Shown piece after piece: positions 7,822 through 19,562 of a DNA stretch of 20,040 nucleotides. Below the pieces are notes generated by a model, which searched no databases, was not told the origin of the DNA, and saw only the letters and a list, made by a program, of their open reading frames with translations. The stretch is from Anaeromyces robustus (taxonomy: Eukaryota > Neocallimastigomycota > Neocallimastigomycetes > Neocallimastigales > Neocallimastigaceae). The DNA is taken from contig MCFG01000643.1 of NCBI GenBank assembly GCA_002104895.1, forward strand, positions 1 to 20,040. Reading direction: 5' to 3'. Every line of letters starts with the position of its first letter. The first letter of the stretch is position 1. The position numbers were made by a program, and so were the translations under genes.

Positions 7822-9251
7822 GAAGAAGCTTTGCACCAAGTAAATATTCACAAACAACTTTATTAAAATCTTTTTCATATAAGCGGAATATAAATCTTGT
7901 TAATGAAAGAAAAAATCCAAAACGACAAAAAGTTGTAGTAAATTATAATGATAACTGTGATGATAAGAATGACTCTGATTATGATGATTATTCTGATAAA
8001 GAAAATAGAGTTCAAAAAAAATCAACAACAACTAATAATATCAATTCAAAAATTAATCAATATAAACAACCTTTAAAATTAAAAAATTCAAATATTACTA
8101 ATCGTTTAACAAAACCATTTATATTACCAACCTTTTTAAATGGAAAAAGGCCTCCATCTATTATTAATCATTCTCAAAGACTAACATTAGGTCCTAGAAG
8201 AAGAATATCAATAGCTGCTAGGCCATTATATGATCCTGAGGATGAATCTGCTATTATACTTTTTGAACCAAAAGAATTAACTGAATCTGAAAAATTAAAA
8301 ACACTTTCAAAAGCTGCTTTAAAGAAAGATGAAAATTTAAATATTCAAGTCCATGTCGTTGTCGATCCAGCTATAGGAAAAGTGTTAAGACCACACCAAG
8401 TAATTATTAAACTTAATAATAATATCATCATTTTATTTATATGATTATTATTTTTTTTATTAGTGAAATTTTAATTTTTTATTAATATTTAATAATAGAA
8501 ATCTACATTTAATAAAATATTTATATTGATTATAATTAATTATTAATTATATAAATTAAAAAATTGTATATAGGTTGAAGGTGTAAGATTTTTATATGAT
8601 TGTACAACAGGAAAATGTGTTGAAAATGCATATGGAGCAATTATGGCAGATGAAATGGTATTTTTTTTTTTTTTTTTTTAAAATAATTATAATAATCATA
8701 TTTTAATAAATACATTTTAATTATTATTATCATTATTATTATCATTATTATTTTTTAAAATATTAATTATTATTATTATTTATTTTATTATTATGTTTTT
8801 TTTTTTTTTTTTATTTTATTTAAAATAGGGTTTAGGAAAAACATTACAATGTATGTATTTTATATTAATAATTATGTATTATCCTTTTTTAATATTCAAA
8901 AAAAAAAAAAAAAAAAAAATAGAATATATATTAATTTTTAATTATTATTATTATTATTATTATTATTATAATTAATTATTTTTTTTTAAGGTATTACATT
9001 GTTATGGACTTTACTTTGTCAATCACCTACACCTGGTAGGTCAGAAATTAATAAAGCTATCATTGTATGTCCTTCTAGTTTAGTAAGAAATTGGATGAAA
9101 GAACTTTTACATTGGATAGGAAAGGATAGAATCAATTTATTAGTATGTGATGGTTCGTTAGGTACTAAAGAACAAACTTTAAAGATATTATCTTCTTTTG
9201 CTAGTGCTAAAGGACGTGTTATGACACCAGGTATATCTATATTTATAATTA

Positions 9252-9285
<34 letters not shown>

Positions 9286-9560
9286 TATAATTTGAATAAG
9301 ATAAATTATACTTAAATGAATTTTTATTTATAATAAAATATATAATTTTTTTTATCATTTAATAATTAATTAAATATATAATAATATTATTATATATTAT
9401 CAGTTTTAATTATATCATACGAAAGTTTAAGAACTTATATCGAAGCTTTACATAATACTGACACTATTGGATTAATGTTGTGTGATGAAGGTCATCGTTT
9501 AAAAAATCAAGATTCATTAACGTATAAAGCATTAAATGGTAAATAATATATATATAGCAA

Positions 9561-9635
<75 letters not shown>

Positions 9636-10151
9636 TTGATCAGGGCGTATGTATTATATATTATTTTTAAACTAATTTTTTTTCCTTTTTAATATTTATA
9701 AATAAAAAAGAAATAAATACTAAAAGACGTGTTATTTTAACTGGTACACCTATACAAAACGATTTAACAGGTATAATAATATTATTTATATATTCTTGAT
9801 AATTAAAATTATAATAATTAAAAATAAGTAATAATAATATTAATTATTCTTATATATATATGTATGTATGTATTATTATTTTACTTTTATTTAATTAGAA
9901 TATTTTTCATTAATTAATTTTGCTAATCCTGGTTTACTTGGAACATCGCAAGAATTTCGAAGGAAATATGAAATACCAATTTTAAGAGGTCGTGATTCAG
10001 AATCAACAGATAAGGAAAAGGAAGTTGGTGAAGAAAGATTGAAAGAGTTATTAGAAATTACTAATAAATTTACTATTCGTAGAACATCTGATTTATTATC
10101 TAAATATTGTAAATATATATATCTTTTTTTTTTTTTTTTTTTTTTTTTTTA

Positions 10152-10242
<91 letters not shown>

Positions 10243-11231
10243 ACTTTATTAAAAGATTGAATTAAAATTTATATTAAATTATATTAAATTAAATAATATT
10301 TATTTATAATATATAATATTTAGTGCCTTTAAAATATGAATATGTTGTATTTTGTCGTTTAAGTGATTTTCAATTAAATATTTATAAAGAATTTGTAAAA
10401 TCAGATACTATTAAAAGATTAATTTCAGGGAAAAATGCTCAAACATTGAAGGCTATTACTACTTTAAAAAAATTATGTAATCATCCTTCTTTAGTTGATT
10501 TAGATGAATATAATATAAAAGTAAAAAAACCTGAAAGAACAAATTCTTCTGTTAAGAATTCTTCTTCTAGAAGAAAATCAAGTCATAGAGAGGATGATCC
10601 TAGACCAGAAGATTCTGGTAAATTAGCTTTGTTAGATAATATGATTTCGATGATACGACATACTTCAGATGATAAAATTGTTTTAATTAGTAATTATACC
10701 AAAACATTAGAATTATTTGAATTATTATGTCGTGTTAGAAATTATCAATGTGTACGATTGGATGGATCTATGACACCTAAAAAGAAAATGAAAATTGTTG
10801 AAGAATTTAATAAACCAGAATCTCCTTGTTTTATTTTCCTTTTAAGTAGTAAAGCTGGTGGTTGTGGTTTAAATTTAATTGGTGCTAATCGATTAATTCT
10901 TTTCGATCCAGGTAATATATATTTTTAATATATAATATATCTAATATTATTATTTAGACAAAACCGGTTTTTTTTTTTTTTTTTTTTAAATGAATATTAA
11001 TAATATTTTTTTATTATTATTTAACATTATTATATATTTAGATTGGAATCCAGCAAATGATATGCAAGCCTTAGCTAGAATTTGGAGAGAAGGTCAGCAA
11101 AAAACCTGTTATATCTATAGATTTATTGCAACAGGAACAGTAGAAGAAAAAATCTTCCAAAGGTAAAGTTAATTTTATATTTATTTAACTATTTTTAAAT
11201 GTTAAACAAACAAAAATAAATAAACAAATAA

Positions 11232-11262
<31 letters not shown>

Positions 11263-11690
11263 CAAAACAAAACAAAAAAAAAAAATTATTTTTTTATTTA
11301 CTTATTTATTTTTATTTTATTTTTATTTTTTTTCCTCGCCCATATATATAAAGACAAGCTCATAAACAATCAATTAGTTCATGTGTTGTTGATGAAGATG
11401 AAGATGTTGAACGTCATTTTTCAAGAAATGATTTAAAAAAACTTTTTGAATTTAATGAAAATACACTCTCAGATACCCATGATACCTTTAAATGTAATAG
11501 ATGTGTACGGGGAAGACAAGTATTTAAACCACCAGAGGTTAAAGGTACTAATCAAGGCGATACAAGTTTTTGGAATCATTATTCTGAATATGAACTTCAT
11601 AAGATACCCGATAAAATTCTTCGTGAATGTGGTAAAGGCATTATAACTTATGCTTTTCAAACTAAAAGTCAAGAACAAATATCAAAATAA
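7818..11690 (+). CDS. RAD54: RAD54 DNA repair and recombination ATPase, ten exons
   Basis: This is an SWI2/SNF2-family DNA translocase that works with the Rad51 filament in homologous recombination in the nucleus. Exons are 7818-8399, 8574-8657, 8829-8850, 8991-9230, 9404-9538, 9711-9770, 9899-10108, 10324-10911, 11042-11162 and 11354-11690. They give 792 aa without any frame break, close to human RAD54L (747 aa) and yeast Rad54 (898 aa). The start MRRSFAPS resembles the vertebrate MRRSLAPS. Residues near 96 read NRLTKPF, as in yeast. VVVDP...LRPHQ leads into helicase motif I ADEMGLGKT (219-227, split by intron 2), motif II DEGH (337-340), motif III TGTPIQN (365-371), [39 protein letters not shown] and the motif VI region [11 protein letters not shown]. 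The C terminus keeps [13 protein letters not shown] and a CNRC pair. All key residues seen are intact. Introns are 128-215 nt and crowded with T and ATT runs. Confidence 0.97.
8658..8990 (+). repeat. RAD54 introns 2 and 3 with homopolymers around a 22-nt microexon
   Basis: Intron 2 (8658-8828) and intron 3 (8851-8990) flank exon 3, which is only 22 nt long and encodes GLGKTLQ plus one base, the lysine-bearing half of the Walker A motif. Intron 2 has two long T runs and ATT/ATC simple sequence. Intron 3 has an A20 run at about 8900-8919 and an ATT array before its acceptor. Confidence 0.75.
9561..9635 (+). repeat. (ATT)25 microsatellite in RAD54 intron 5
   Basis: This is an uninterrupted ATT array of 75 bases within the intron at 9539-9710. 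It is followed by the non-repetitive gatcagggcgtatg, which does not continue the coding frame. Confidence 0.9.
10124..10242 (+). repeat. compound microsatellite T27-(ATT)13-(GTT)17 in RAD54 intron 7
   Basis: A run of 27 T (10124-10150) is followed by 13 perfect ATT units (10153-10191) and then 17 perfect GTT units (10192-10242), switching with no transitional unit. The whole array lies in the intron at 10109-10323, so it does not affect the protein. The open frame through it at 10039-10260 is an artefact of intron readthrough. Confidence 0.92.
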
Positions 11691-11854
11691 TTAATTAATT
11701 TAAGAATAATAATAATTATAATAATACTATTAATCATGTATATATATATAAATATATATTTCATTTAATCATATTATTATTATTATTATTATCATCATCA
11801 GCATCATTATCATTATTATTATCATTTTTTTTTAACTTATATATATAAATTTTA

Positions 11855-12010
11855 TTGGCTTTTTTTTCTATAGAATTTCTTTTACCTATTTCATTTTAAT
11901 ACATAATATTATTTAATTTGTTATATATATAAATAAACTTTTTTTAATTTCATTATTATTTTTTTTTTTTATAGAATTTTTTTTTCCTTTTACCCATTTC
12001 ATTTTAATGA
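11855..12010 (+). repeat. two-copy direct repeat downstream of RAD54
   Basis: The segment atagaattt...cttttacc.atttcattttaat occurs at about 11870-11900 and again at about 11971-12006, each preceded by a T tract. The offset is close to 105 bases, and the copies differ by T-run length and a few substitutions. Confidence 0.65.
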
Positions 12011-12460
12011 ATAATTATCATATAATTATAATTTTTTTTGTTTAAATAAGTATAAATTAAATGCTATTTTTATAGTTTCAAAACATATATATATATAAAA
12101 TAAGATTTATAAATATTAATATCGTTTCAATACTACTTATTTTATAATGTATATATATATATATATAATATATATAAGCAAGGAGTAAAAACAAAAATTA
12201 TTATATTAATAAAACAATATATAAATAACTATGTTTCTTTTTTTAAAGTATCTATTTCAATTTTTTTTTTTTTTTTTTAGTATGTATTAAACCAATATTA
12301 ATAATAAAGGTTATATGAAGAAAAATAAAATATAAACAAAATTAAATATCGAATAAAAAAAGTAATAATATAGTATAACAAATAATATAAAAAAAATTAG
12401 TATATCAAGGTGAAAAAGTAAATATATATAAATCTGAGAAAATAATTTAATATATATGTA

Positions 12461-12540
12461 TATATTTTAACCAAGTTTTAAAAAAAATATTTATATCTTA
12501 TATATTTCAACCAAGTTTTAAAAAAATATTTATATTATAT
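12461..12540 (+). repeat. 40-bp tandem repeat, two copies
   Basis: The sequence aaccaagttttaaaaaaa plus atatttatat recurs with ccaagtttta at 12471 and 12511, an exact 40-bp offset. It lies beyond the 3' end of elongin C. Confidence 0.8.
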
Positions 12541-12836
12541 ATATATAAATTTTTATTAATTTTATTTTATTGTATTATATTTTATGTTATTATATTTCAT
12601 TTCATTTTTTATTTCTTATTTTTTATTTTTGATTATTATTGATTTTATTGGGTATAAAAACATTGAATACTTTAATATAAATACATTTTTATAAATATAA
12701 TTTTGCATATTTATATTATTAGTAAAAATTGTAGTTAAATATATATGTATAATTTTGATTTTAATAATTGATTTTAAAAAAGATTTTCATTATTACAATT
12801 ATTATTATATATAATGTATTATCCATTTATAATGAA

Positions 12837-13722
12837 TTAACATTCAAGATATTCAGCTACCATTAATAATTCTGTTGCTAAATTATCGTCAATATAAAAT
12901 TCTGGAACATCTTCTGCATTAGAGTATTTTGCTTTATAATAAAAATATTCACAAACTTTTTCTAAAATTTCAGCTCTTTTATAAATTGTTATATATAATA
13001 AAAATAAATAAGATAATAAAAAAAATATTATACAATCAGTATTTATATTATATTATTTATTGCATTTAATAATATTTTTATTATATATATATTATCTGTA
13101 ATAAAATATTCATAATATTATTTATTACCTAATTTCATTGAAATGGATTTCATTTTGAACAGATTCAATAAAGTTACCTTTTTATACAAATAAAATTATT
13201 ATATATAAGAATGTTTAGTAAATGATTTATAAAAAGAAAAAGATAAAAAAAGTTATTATTTAGATATTATGTACATATATATAAAGTGCTTTAAAATTAT
13301 CTCTCTTTTTTTTTTTTTTATAATAATTAACATTTTATTCTATATTGTGATAAAATTATACCTAAACTATTATATTCATCTTATTAATTATTACTATTTT
13401 TTTTTTTATTTTAAATGAATAATTTTATATGTACATAAAAAAAATACTTAAATATTTTTATTCATTTAATATATATAAAATTTAGATTTTATATTTATTG
13501 AATCATCTTTAATATAATTTATTTATAAAATTTTTTAATTATTTTATTTATTTTAAAATATTAAAAATTATTACCTGGACTGGAAAGCATATTTTTTATA
13601 GTTCCTGATATCATTGCACATTTTCTATCAATTATAAATTCAAAACCATCAGAACTAATTAATTTTACTGTATCGTATGTATTTTCTTCATTTGAAGAAA
13701 CTGATTTATTATCATCTTCCAT
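12837..13722 (-). CDS. ELOC: elongin C (transcription elongation factor B subunit 1), three exons
   Basis: This is a BTB/POZ-fold adaptor. In animals elongin C pairs with elongin B to bridge substrate receptors to cullin ubiquitin ligases and is part of the elongin elongation factor; in fungi it is also found with Ela1-type partners. Exons are 13722-13575, 13177-13129 and 12975-12837, encoding 111 aa (human 112). The protein starts with an acidic Ser/Asn-rich tail, then [15 protein letters not shown] (from residue 19), [17 protein letters not shown], a short loop, EIHFNEI, and the C-terminal helix region [12 protein letters not shown]...VPEFYI...[13 protein letters not shown]. The last residues match the conserved ...LLMAANFLDC end of the family almost position by position. 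Splice phases are consistent (one base, then two bases). Introns of 397 and 153 nt are plain A/T. It is transcribed convergently to RAD54. Distinguishing it from the related Skp1 is secure because of its length and the LEC ending. Confidence 0.95.
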
Positions 13723-15124
13723 TGTTAATAAATTCTATTATAATATATTTATATATTTTTTTAATGAATGATTATATTGTTGTAATAAAAATATTTCTTT
13801 TCTTTATTATTATATTTTTTGCGTTAAAGAGAAAAAAACATAAAAAATTTTTTTTTAAATACAGAAATTTTTTATATGTTATTATATATTAAAAAAAATA
13901 AACATAAAAATTAAAATTAAACTCTTTCATTACTAAATTCTTTTAAATATATAAATATTATTTAATTTTATAGTTATTTATTTAATAGGTATTTATTCTC
14001 TTACTTTTATTAGTTTATATTAAATTATTTATTTCTTTATTATTTATTTATTCATTTATTAATATATTACTTATTTAAATATTAATAAAGAATTATTCTT
14101 CAAGTGAGATAGATGGAGAAATTTTACAATTATTATTTGTTATACATTTTACCTAAAACAAAATTGTAAATGTAGTTTATAATTAATAATATATAATATA
14201 ATATAATATAATATAATATATGATATAGCATAATATAGTATAATATAATAATAATATATAAATTAATATAATTTATATATTATTATTATATTTTCAAATT
14301 AATATGTAATCTTTATTTATTTGAATATTTAATATATTTATACTATTTAAAATGATTATTCATATGTTAAAAACCAATTATATAATTTATAAACAATAGA
14401 GGGAAAAAACAAGTGTTCATAATATATTTTTTCTTTTCAAATATAAAAATAACAAAATAGACATAAAAAATAATTAGAAATTTAGATTTTTAAGTAATAT
14501 TTTTAATATTAATAATAACAAGAAAAGAATATATTATTTAAAAATTTAAATCAAAACAATACAATTGAATTTAAAAGAGGTAAGAATAATAAGTAAATAA
14601 ACAATAATAAATTTTTTACTATATTTTTATAAATTATTACTCAATTTATTATTATGAAATATTAACATTATCTATTATATTTAATAATATTTTTATTTAA
14701 TTAATTATTTTTTTATTTTATTAAAAGGCTATATTATTTTCTTAGTAATTAAATATTTTTAAGAAAATAATAAGCAAATTATATATTAATATTTTAATAT
14801 CTTTTATTTTCATATTCGTAAAACAGTTATATTTTACATAAAAAAGAAGAAAAGAAAAAACAATTTATAATAATAAGGAAAAAAAATAATAATAAAATAA
14901 AAAATATAAAAAATAAAAAATAAACATATTTATTTATAATATATAATAATACTTCAGGATATATTTACAATAAATAATAAATTAATTACATATATATATA
15001 TCATAAGCCAAAATAAATATTATATTTCAGTAGTAATAACAATAATTACAATTTGATTATTCATACCCATTTATTTTTTAATTCTTGAAATAATTTCGAA
15101 AATTTAATAAATAATTTCAACAAA
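13723..15124. other. AT-rich region between divergent elongin C and Bos1 genes
   Basis: The flanking genes point away from each other, so the 1.4 kb includes both promoters. The open frame at 13677-13892 (+) is low-complexity shadow sequence. An ataat(at) array lies at about 14195-14260. The only non-repetitive candidate is a possible terminal exon at 14093-14152 on the minus strand, listed separately. Confidence 0.65.
14093..14152 (-). CDS. possible orphan terminal exon
   Basis: A good acceptor (TTTTGTTTTAG) on the minus strand is followed by 19 codons reading VKCITNNNCKISPSISLEE and then TAA at 14095-14093. The last 30 bases are noticeably richer in C than the surroundings, as at true exons in this window. 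I could not find a matching upstream exon between 14153 and the Bos1 start. It may be the last exon of a small gene, a relic, or chance. No family is recognised. Confidence 0.22.
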   Translation of the reverse strand, partial: VKCITNNNCKISPSISLEE

Positions 15125-16388
15125 ATGAATATTTTATATAACAATTCTTCTAAACAAATTCGTCAATTACAGATGGATTTTGAAAAAATTAGAACAAGGC
15201 CAGGATACTTCTAGTGCTATTCAAGGTATATAATAAATGAAATAAACATGAATATTAAAAAAAAAAAATAGCACAATGAATCAACAAAATATATATATAC
15301 ATTCTTTAAAAAGAAAAATAATTTATACTAAATAATGACATTGATAATAATGAATAAACTAATATTAACATATAATGATAATAATGAATAAACCAATTTT
15401 AACATATAATAATAATAATAATAATAAAAATATGAAATTATTAAGAATCAAAATGCAATTTTGAAATTTTTTAATTAGATGTATATATAATTAAATGTTT
15501 AATTATTAATTAATAATTATGTAATAATAGGTCAAATTTCTGCTAGTCTTGGTGCTTTAAAAAAAGCTTCAGATGATCTTATGCAATTAGCAAAAAGAGA
15601 AATTACAGAAGAAAAAAGAGAAATAGCTTATCAGTAAATATTTTTTTTTCTTTTTATATTAATATTAATAGTTATATGTTTGTATAGTAATTTTTTGAAA
15701 AATATAAAAATATTAATTTTTATAATTATTACAATATTTTATATATTATTATAATCATTGCTATGGTGTATTATTTTATTATGTTGAATTATTATAACTA
15801 TCTTATATTTGATATTTTGTTTATTATTATAACCATCTTCTGTTTGAATACAATTAAATGATAAACTTAAATATTAATGAATTTGATGAATATCAATTTT
15901 TTTATATAAATAATAAATTTTCATATATATTTTATTTATATAAATGTAAAATAAAAACAAAAACAAAAACAAAAAAAAAAACAAAAAAAAAAACAAAAAA
16001 AATAAAAAAAATAAAAAATATAAAATATTAACAGACGTGCAGAAAAAATACAAAGAGAATATCAACTTCTTCAAGATTCATTTAATAGATGGAAACAAAA
16101 ACAACTGACAAAGGTATTAAAAAATAAAGGAATTAATTAATTAATTATTATTTATATATTGTCATATTTTAAAATAAAAAATAATAAATTTTAAAAAAAT
16201 AACTAATCAAAATAATTCAAAAATATGAAATATTTTTTATATTTTATTTAATATATAAATATATATTATTCAATAATTTTATTGATATCAATAATTCAAA
16301 ATTAAATGTTATAATAAAAATATCAATTGTATATTTATATAGCAAAATCAAGAGCGAGAAAGAGAAATGTTACTTAGAAGACAAGATG

Positions 16389-16455
<67 letters not shown>

Positions 16456-17021
16456 TTTAAAAATAAAAATAATATATATTTAAATTATTAATTATATATA
16501 ATTTATTAATTATGTAATAGGGTACAGCGTATCAACAAGAACAAAATCCTTATTTACCACCTTTAGATTATTTTGATCATGAATCTACTGTTTTACATAG
16601 AACTGGAAAACAAATTGATGATTATATATCTATGGGTAGAAGTGCATTACAAGAATTATATGATCAAAAAAAGATTTTAAAGGTAATTTATATATAATAA
16701 TAATTTTTTTTTTTTTTTTTTTACAATTTTTATATCTTTAATATTAAAATTTTTATTATTAATTTTATTTATATCTTTATATTTTTATATTTTTATATAT
16801 AATATATATTATATATACTATATATATATATTTTATTATTATATTTCAATCTAAAATAGAAAAGTAGAACAACAATGTTAGATATTGCCAATACTTTAGG
16901 AGTATCACAAACTGTTATACGTTATATAGAGACAAGAACGACACAAGATAAATGGATATTATTTATCGGTATTGTTATTACAGTATTTTTAATGTGGTTA
17001 ATTGTTCATTATTTCGGTTAA
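15125..17021 (+). CDS. BOS1: Bos1/GOSR2 (membrin) Qb-SNARE of ER-Golgi transport, six exons, one apparent +1 frameshift
   Basis: This is a Qb-SNARE for fusion of COPII vesicles with the early Golgi (partners Sed5, Bet1 and Sec22 in yeast). Exons are 15125-15225, 15531-15633, 16035-16113, 16343-16387, 16521-16682 and 16860-17021. The first exon starts MNILYNNSSKQIRQLQ, very like yeast Bos1 (MNALYNHAVKQKNQLQ). The frame then needs one base fewer in the run of six A at 15183-15188: as written it reads ...KIRTRPGYF and stops at TAG, while skipping one A gives LEQGQDTSSAIQ and joins every later exon in phase, for 216 aa (human GOSR2 212). Later parts are the Habc helices (ISASLGALKKASDDLMQLAKR), a SNARE helix from about residue 125 (HRTGKQIDDYISMGRSALQE...LGV) and a C-terminal anchor WILFIGIVITVFLMWLIVHYFG. 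The extra A is a sequencing error or a real lesion. Confidence 0.92.
15183..15188 (+). other. A6 run carrying the apparent +1 frameshift in the Bos1 gene
   Basis: With six A the Bos1 frame runs into TAG within about ten codons. With five A the conserved L-E-x-G continuation and all five following exons are in frame. Everything else in the gene (splice sites, phases, stop) is intact. The site is a homopolymer, the commonest place for assembly error. Confidence 0.8.
16389..16450 (+). repeat. (AAAT)n followed by (TA)n in Bos1 intron 4
   Basis: About ten units of aaat/taaa (16389-16425) pass directly into a TA run up to about 16450. The array starts immediately after the splice donor GTAAAT of exon 4. 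Confidence 0.85.
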
Positions 17022-18452
17022 CGAATAATAAATGAATAATAGTGGTGAAAAAAAAAAAGAGAATGTAATTGGTACTCTTTTTTCTTTCCTTTTTTTTTTT
17101 TTTTATTTAAAAAAAAAAAAAATTCATATATATATAATAATAATAAAAAAAATAAAGATTATAATAATAAAATAAAAAATATTTAAAATAAAAATATTTA
17201 AATAATATATATATATATTTTATTTAAATAAAAAGACAATTATTTAAATAGATAAAATAAAATAAAAATAAGATAAAATAATAAAATAAAATAAAATAAA
17301 ATAATAAAATAAAATAAAAATAATAAAATAAAATAACATTAAAATAAAAATAAAAATAAATTAACATTAAAATAAATTAACATAAAATAAAAATAAAATA
17401 AATTAACATAAAATAAATTAACATAAAATAAAAATAAAATAAAAAATAAAAAAAAAAAAATAAAAAAAAATAAAAAATAAAAATAATAAAAAAGTGAAAA
17501 ATAAAAATAGTTTTATATATATATTTTAAATTATAAATTCTATATTAAACATAAAAGCAAAATACAAACAAAAACCAAAAACAGAAAATAAAATATATTT
17601 AATTATATATATATAATTTTAATAAATTTCGTTGCTTATATAATAAATACATAAAAAAAAAAAATAAGCAAATAAATTTATTAAAAAAAAAAAAAAACAG
17701 AAATTATTATAAAAATCTATTTTATATGTAGTTGATGACTTGCATAAATAATAACAATTAATTCACTTTTATAATAATTCTTGTTACTTGAAAGCTGTTA
17801 TTTTTATTTTTGTATTTATTTTGTATTTATGATAACATAAAATAGTAATAAGAAAAAAAAAAAAAAAAAAAAAAAAAATAAAAATAAAAAAAAAAATAAA
17901 ATAAAATAAAATAAAATAAAAATAATATATTTATACATTATATCCAATTTCCTCAATCCATTTTCATTTTCATGTCCATAAATTATATATGCTAACTGAA
18001 TTCCTTTTTTTTTTTTTTCCAAAAAAAGTGCATTAAAAAATTTTATTGATTATTTTAATATTTTTATTTATTTTGTTTTTATTTAATTATTTTTTCTTTG
18101 ACAAACCAATTTAACATTTATACTAATTTTTTTTTCTACTTTCTTCAAATAACATTCAATTCCATTGTCATTTCTTTTTTTTTTTTTTTTCATACGTCAT
18201 ATATTTATTTATTTATTTTAAATCATTCATAAATACTTATTTCTTTCCAATATATAAAATATAAAATACTGAAATATATACTTCAAAATATTAATCTATA
18301 ATTTTATAATTTTTTATTATATTAAATTAATTTAAATTGCACACACATATACAAATTATTTTTTCACCATATTTTATTATTTTGTAATGTATATATTTTC
18401 CAATACAGTAATGATATTGTATATAAAGAACAATACAATGCGTATAATAAAA
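17022..18452. other. AT-rich region between convergent Bos1 and RPS16 genes
   Basis: The first 900 bases are dominated by ATAAA-type simple sequence (17260-17480) and A runs. Two less repetitive patches, 17940-18005 and 18090-18200, read weakly on the minus strand (for example NDNGIECYLKKVEKKIS and GIQLAYIIYGHENENG). They have no start, splice signals or recognisable family, so I do not call a gene. Confidence 0.6.
17220..17490 (+). repeat. degenerate AATAAA/ATAAA simple-sequence block
   Basis: This is a near-continuous tract of aaaat and aaaaat units interspersed with several aattaacataa motifs, which recur at about 17358-17425. The T-rich mirror of this composition occurs at 870-1000. It lies about 200 bases past the Bos1 stop codon. 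Confidence 0.7.
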
Positions 18453-19269
18453 TTAACGGTAAGATTTCTATAATAATAATAATATATAATAATAAAAATA
18501 ATAATTAGTTATATATATATATTTTCATATTTTCAAGTAATAAATATCCCTATATATTTTTATTCAACTTACTTGGTACTTGGAACGAGCACCCTTTCCT
18601 CCGAACTTCTTTGGTTCACAACGACGTGGATCGGCAACGAGAAGAGAACGGTCGTACTTAACAAGTAAATCCTTAATTTCCTTCTTGGAGGCTTCATCAA
18701 CGTACTTTTGGTAGTAAGCAACAATAGCCTTAGCAATAGCTTGACGAATGGCTATTATTTTAATTAATTACAAATTATGTTAATAACGATATGTTTAATA
18801 ATACAGTTTATTAACATATTATATGTATAAATTTATATATATTTACCGTAGATTTGAGAAGTGTGACCACCACCACGGACAGTAACTCTGATATCGACGT
18901 TGGCGAATCTTTCCTTACCGACAACAAGAATTGGTTCGTAGACCTTGAACTTTAAGATATCTGGTTCAACAAGGTTGATTGGGGAACCATTGATCTTGAG
19001 AAGACCTTTACCAGTCTTACAATAGGCAACAGCGGTGGCGGTTTTCTATTAAATATATATATAAATATCAAATTATAAAAATAAAAGTTTAATATTTTAT
19101 ATACCATATAAATAATGTTGAATTATTTTCCTTATATCTTAATATATTAATTTGTCATTCTAATAACTGATATTAAAATATATTCATTCTAATATTGTTG
19201 AATTTATTATATATTTGAAAAATGATAATAAATAATTACTTTGCGACCGTAAGTTTGAACGGCTTCCAT
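18453..19269 (-). CDS. RPS16: 40S ribosomal protein S16 (uS9), four exons
   Basis: This is a component of the small ribosomal subunit head; the uS9 C-terminal tail reaches toward the P-site tRNA. Exons are 19269-19240, 19045-18847, 18751-18573 and 18467-18453, giving 140 aa (yeast 143). The protein reads [90 protein letters not shown] and ends SKYQKSYR. The universal KSYR tail is made by a 15-nt final exon; ignoring the last intron would give SKYQVS and a wrong stop. Codon use is strongly biased to C-ending codons (AAC, TTC, ATC, TAC, GCC), unlike RAD54 and Bos1, as expected for a highly expressed gene. It is transcribed convergently to Bos1. Confidence 0.96.
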
Positions 19270-19279
19270 GATTGCTATC

Positions 19280-19540
19280 CTGTTGAATAAGTAATGGATG
19301 AATAATGAAAATAGATTTATGATAGAAAACAAATGTATAAAAGAATTAAATAAAATAGAATAAATTAGTATCATATATAAACACTTTCATTATTTAAACA
19401 TGCCATTAAAACAATAATATTAATAATTAACAAAAATTAATGAACAACAAGACACATCAATTCAAAAATTTAAAATAAAAGTCATAACAACATCAATAAC
19501 AAACAAACATTCATAATTCATAAAAACAAATCCTACATAC
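19280..19540 (-). other. likely 5' UTR intron of RPS16
   Basis: Ten bases upstream of the ATG is a good acceptor (TTCAACAG, ending at 19280), and at 19540 there is a strong donor (GTATGT). Between them lies 261 nt of A/T-rich sequence. Introns in the leader are common in fungal ribosomal protein genes. Transcript data are lacking, so the donor choice is inferred. Confidence 0.55.
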
Positions 19541-19562
19541 CAATATTTTTTATAATAGCGTT

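Larger units (their letters stand above)
11691..12836. other. AT-rich region between convergent RAD54 and elongin C genes
   Basis: The two genes converge here, so this DNA holds both 3' ends. No coding exon was seen. It contains ATT/ATC simple sequence (11771-11826), a duplicated segment of about 105 bp period (about 11855-12010) and a 40-bp tandem repeat (12461-12540). No discrete terminator or polyadenylation signal stands out, because AATAAA-like strings occur everywhere. Confidence 0.7.

Noticed and set aside
9636-9700. Alternative RAD54 exon after gatCAG at 9640
   Set aside because: It joins in no useful frame and hits a stop; the acceptor at 9710 restores the conserved [12 protein letters not shown] sequence.
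10039-10260. Open frame ending in I and V runs
   Set aside because: This is RAD54 exon 7 reading through the donor at 10109 into the microsatellite of intron 7.
11469-11678. Minus-strand frame of 69 aa and plus-strand frame 11446-11646
   Set aside because: Both are shadows of RAD54 exon 10, whose correct frame contains [13 protein letters not shown] and ends at 11690.
17816-18022. Minus-strand frame of 68 aa (MEKKKKGIQLAYI...)
   Set aside because: Only about 30 residues are not low complexity, half is homopolymer-derived, and there is no supporting exon or family. A related weak frame at 18090-18180 cannot be joined with confidence.
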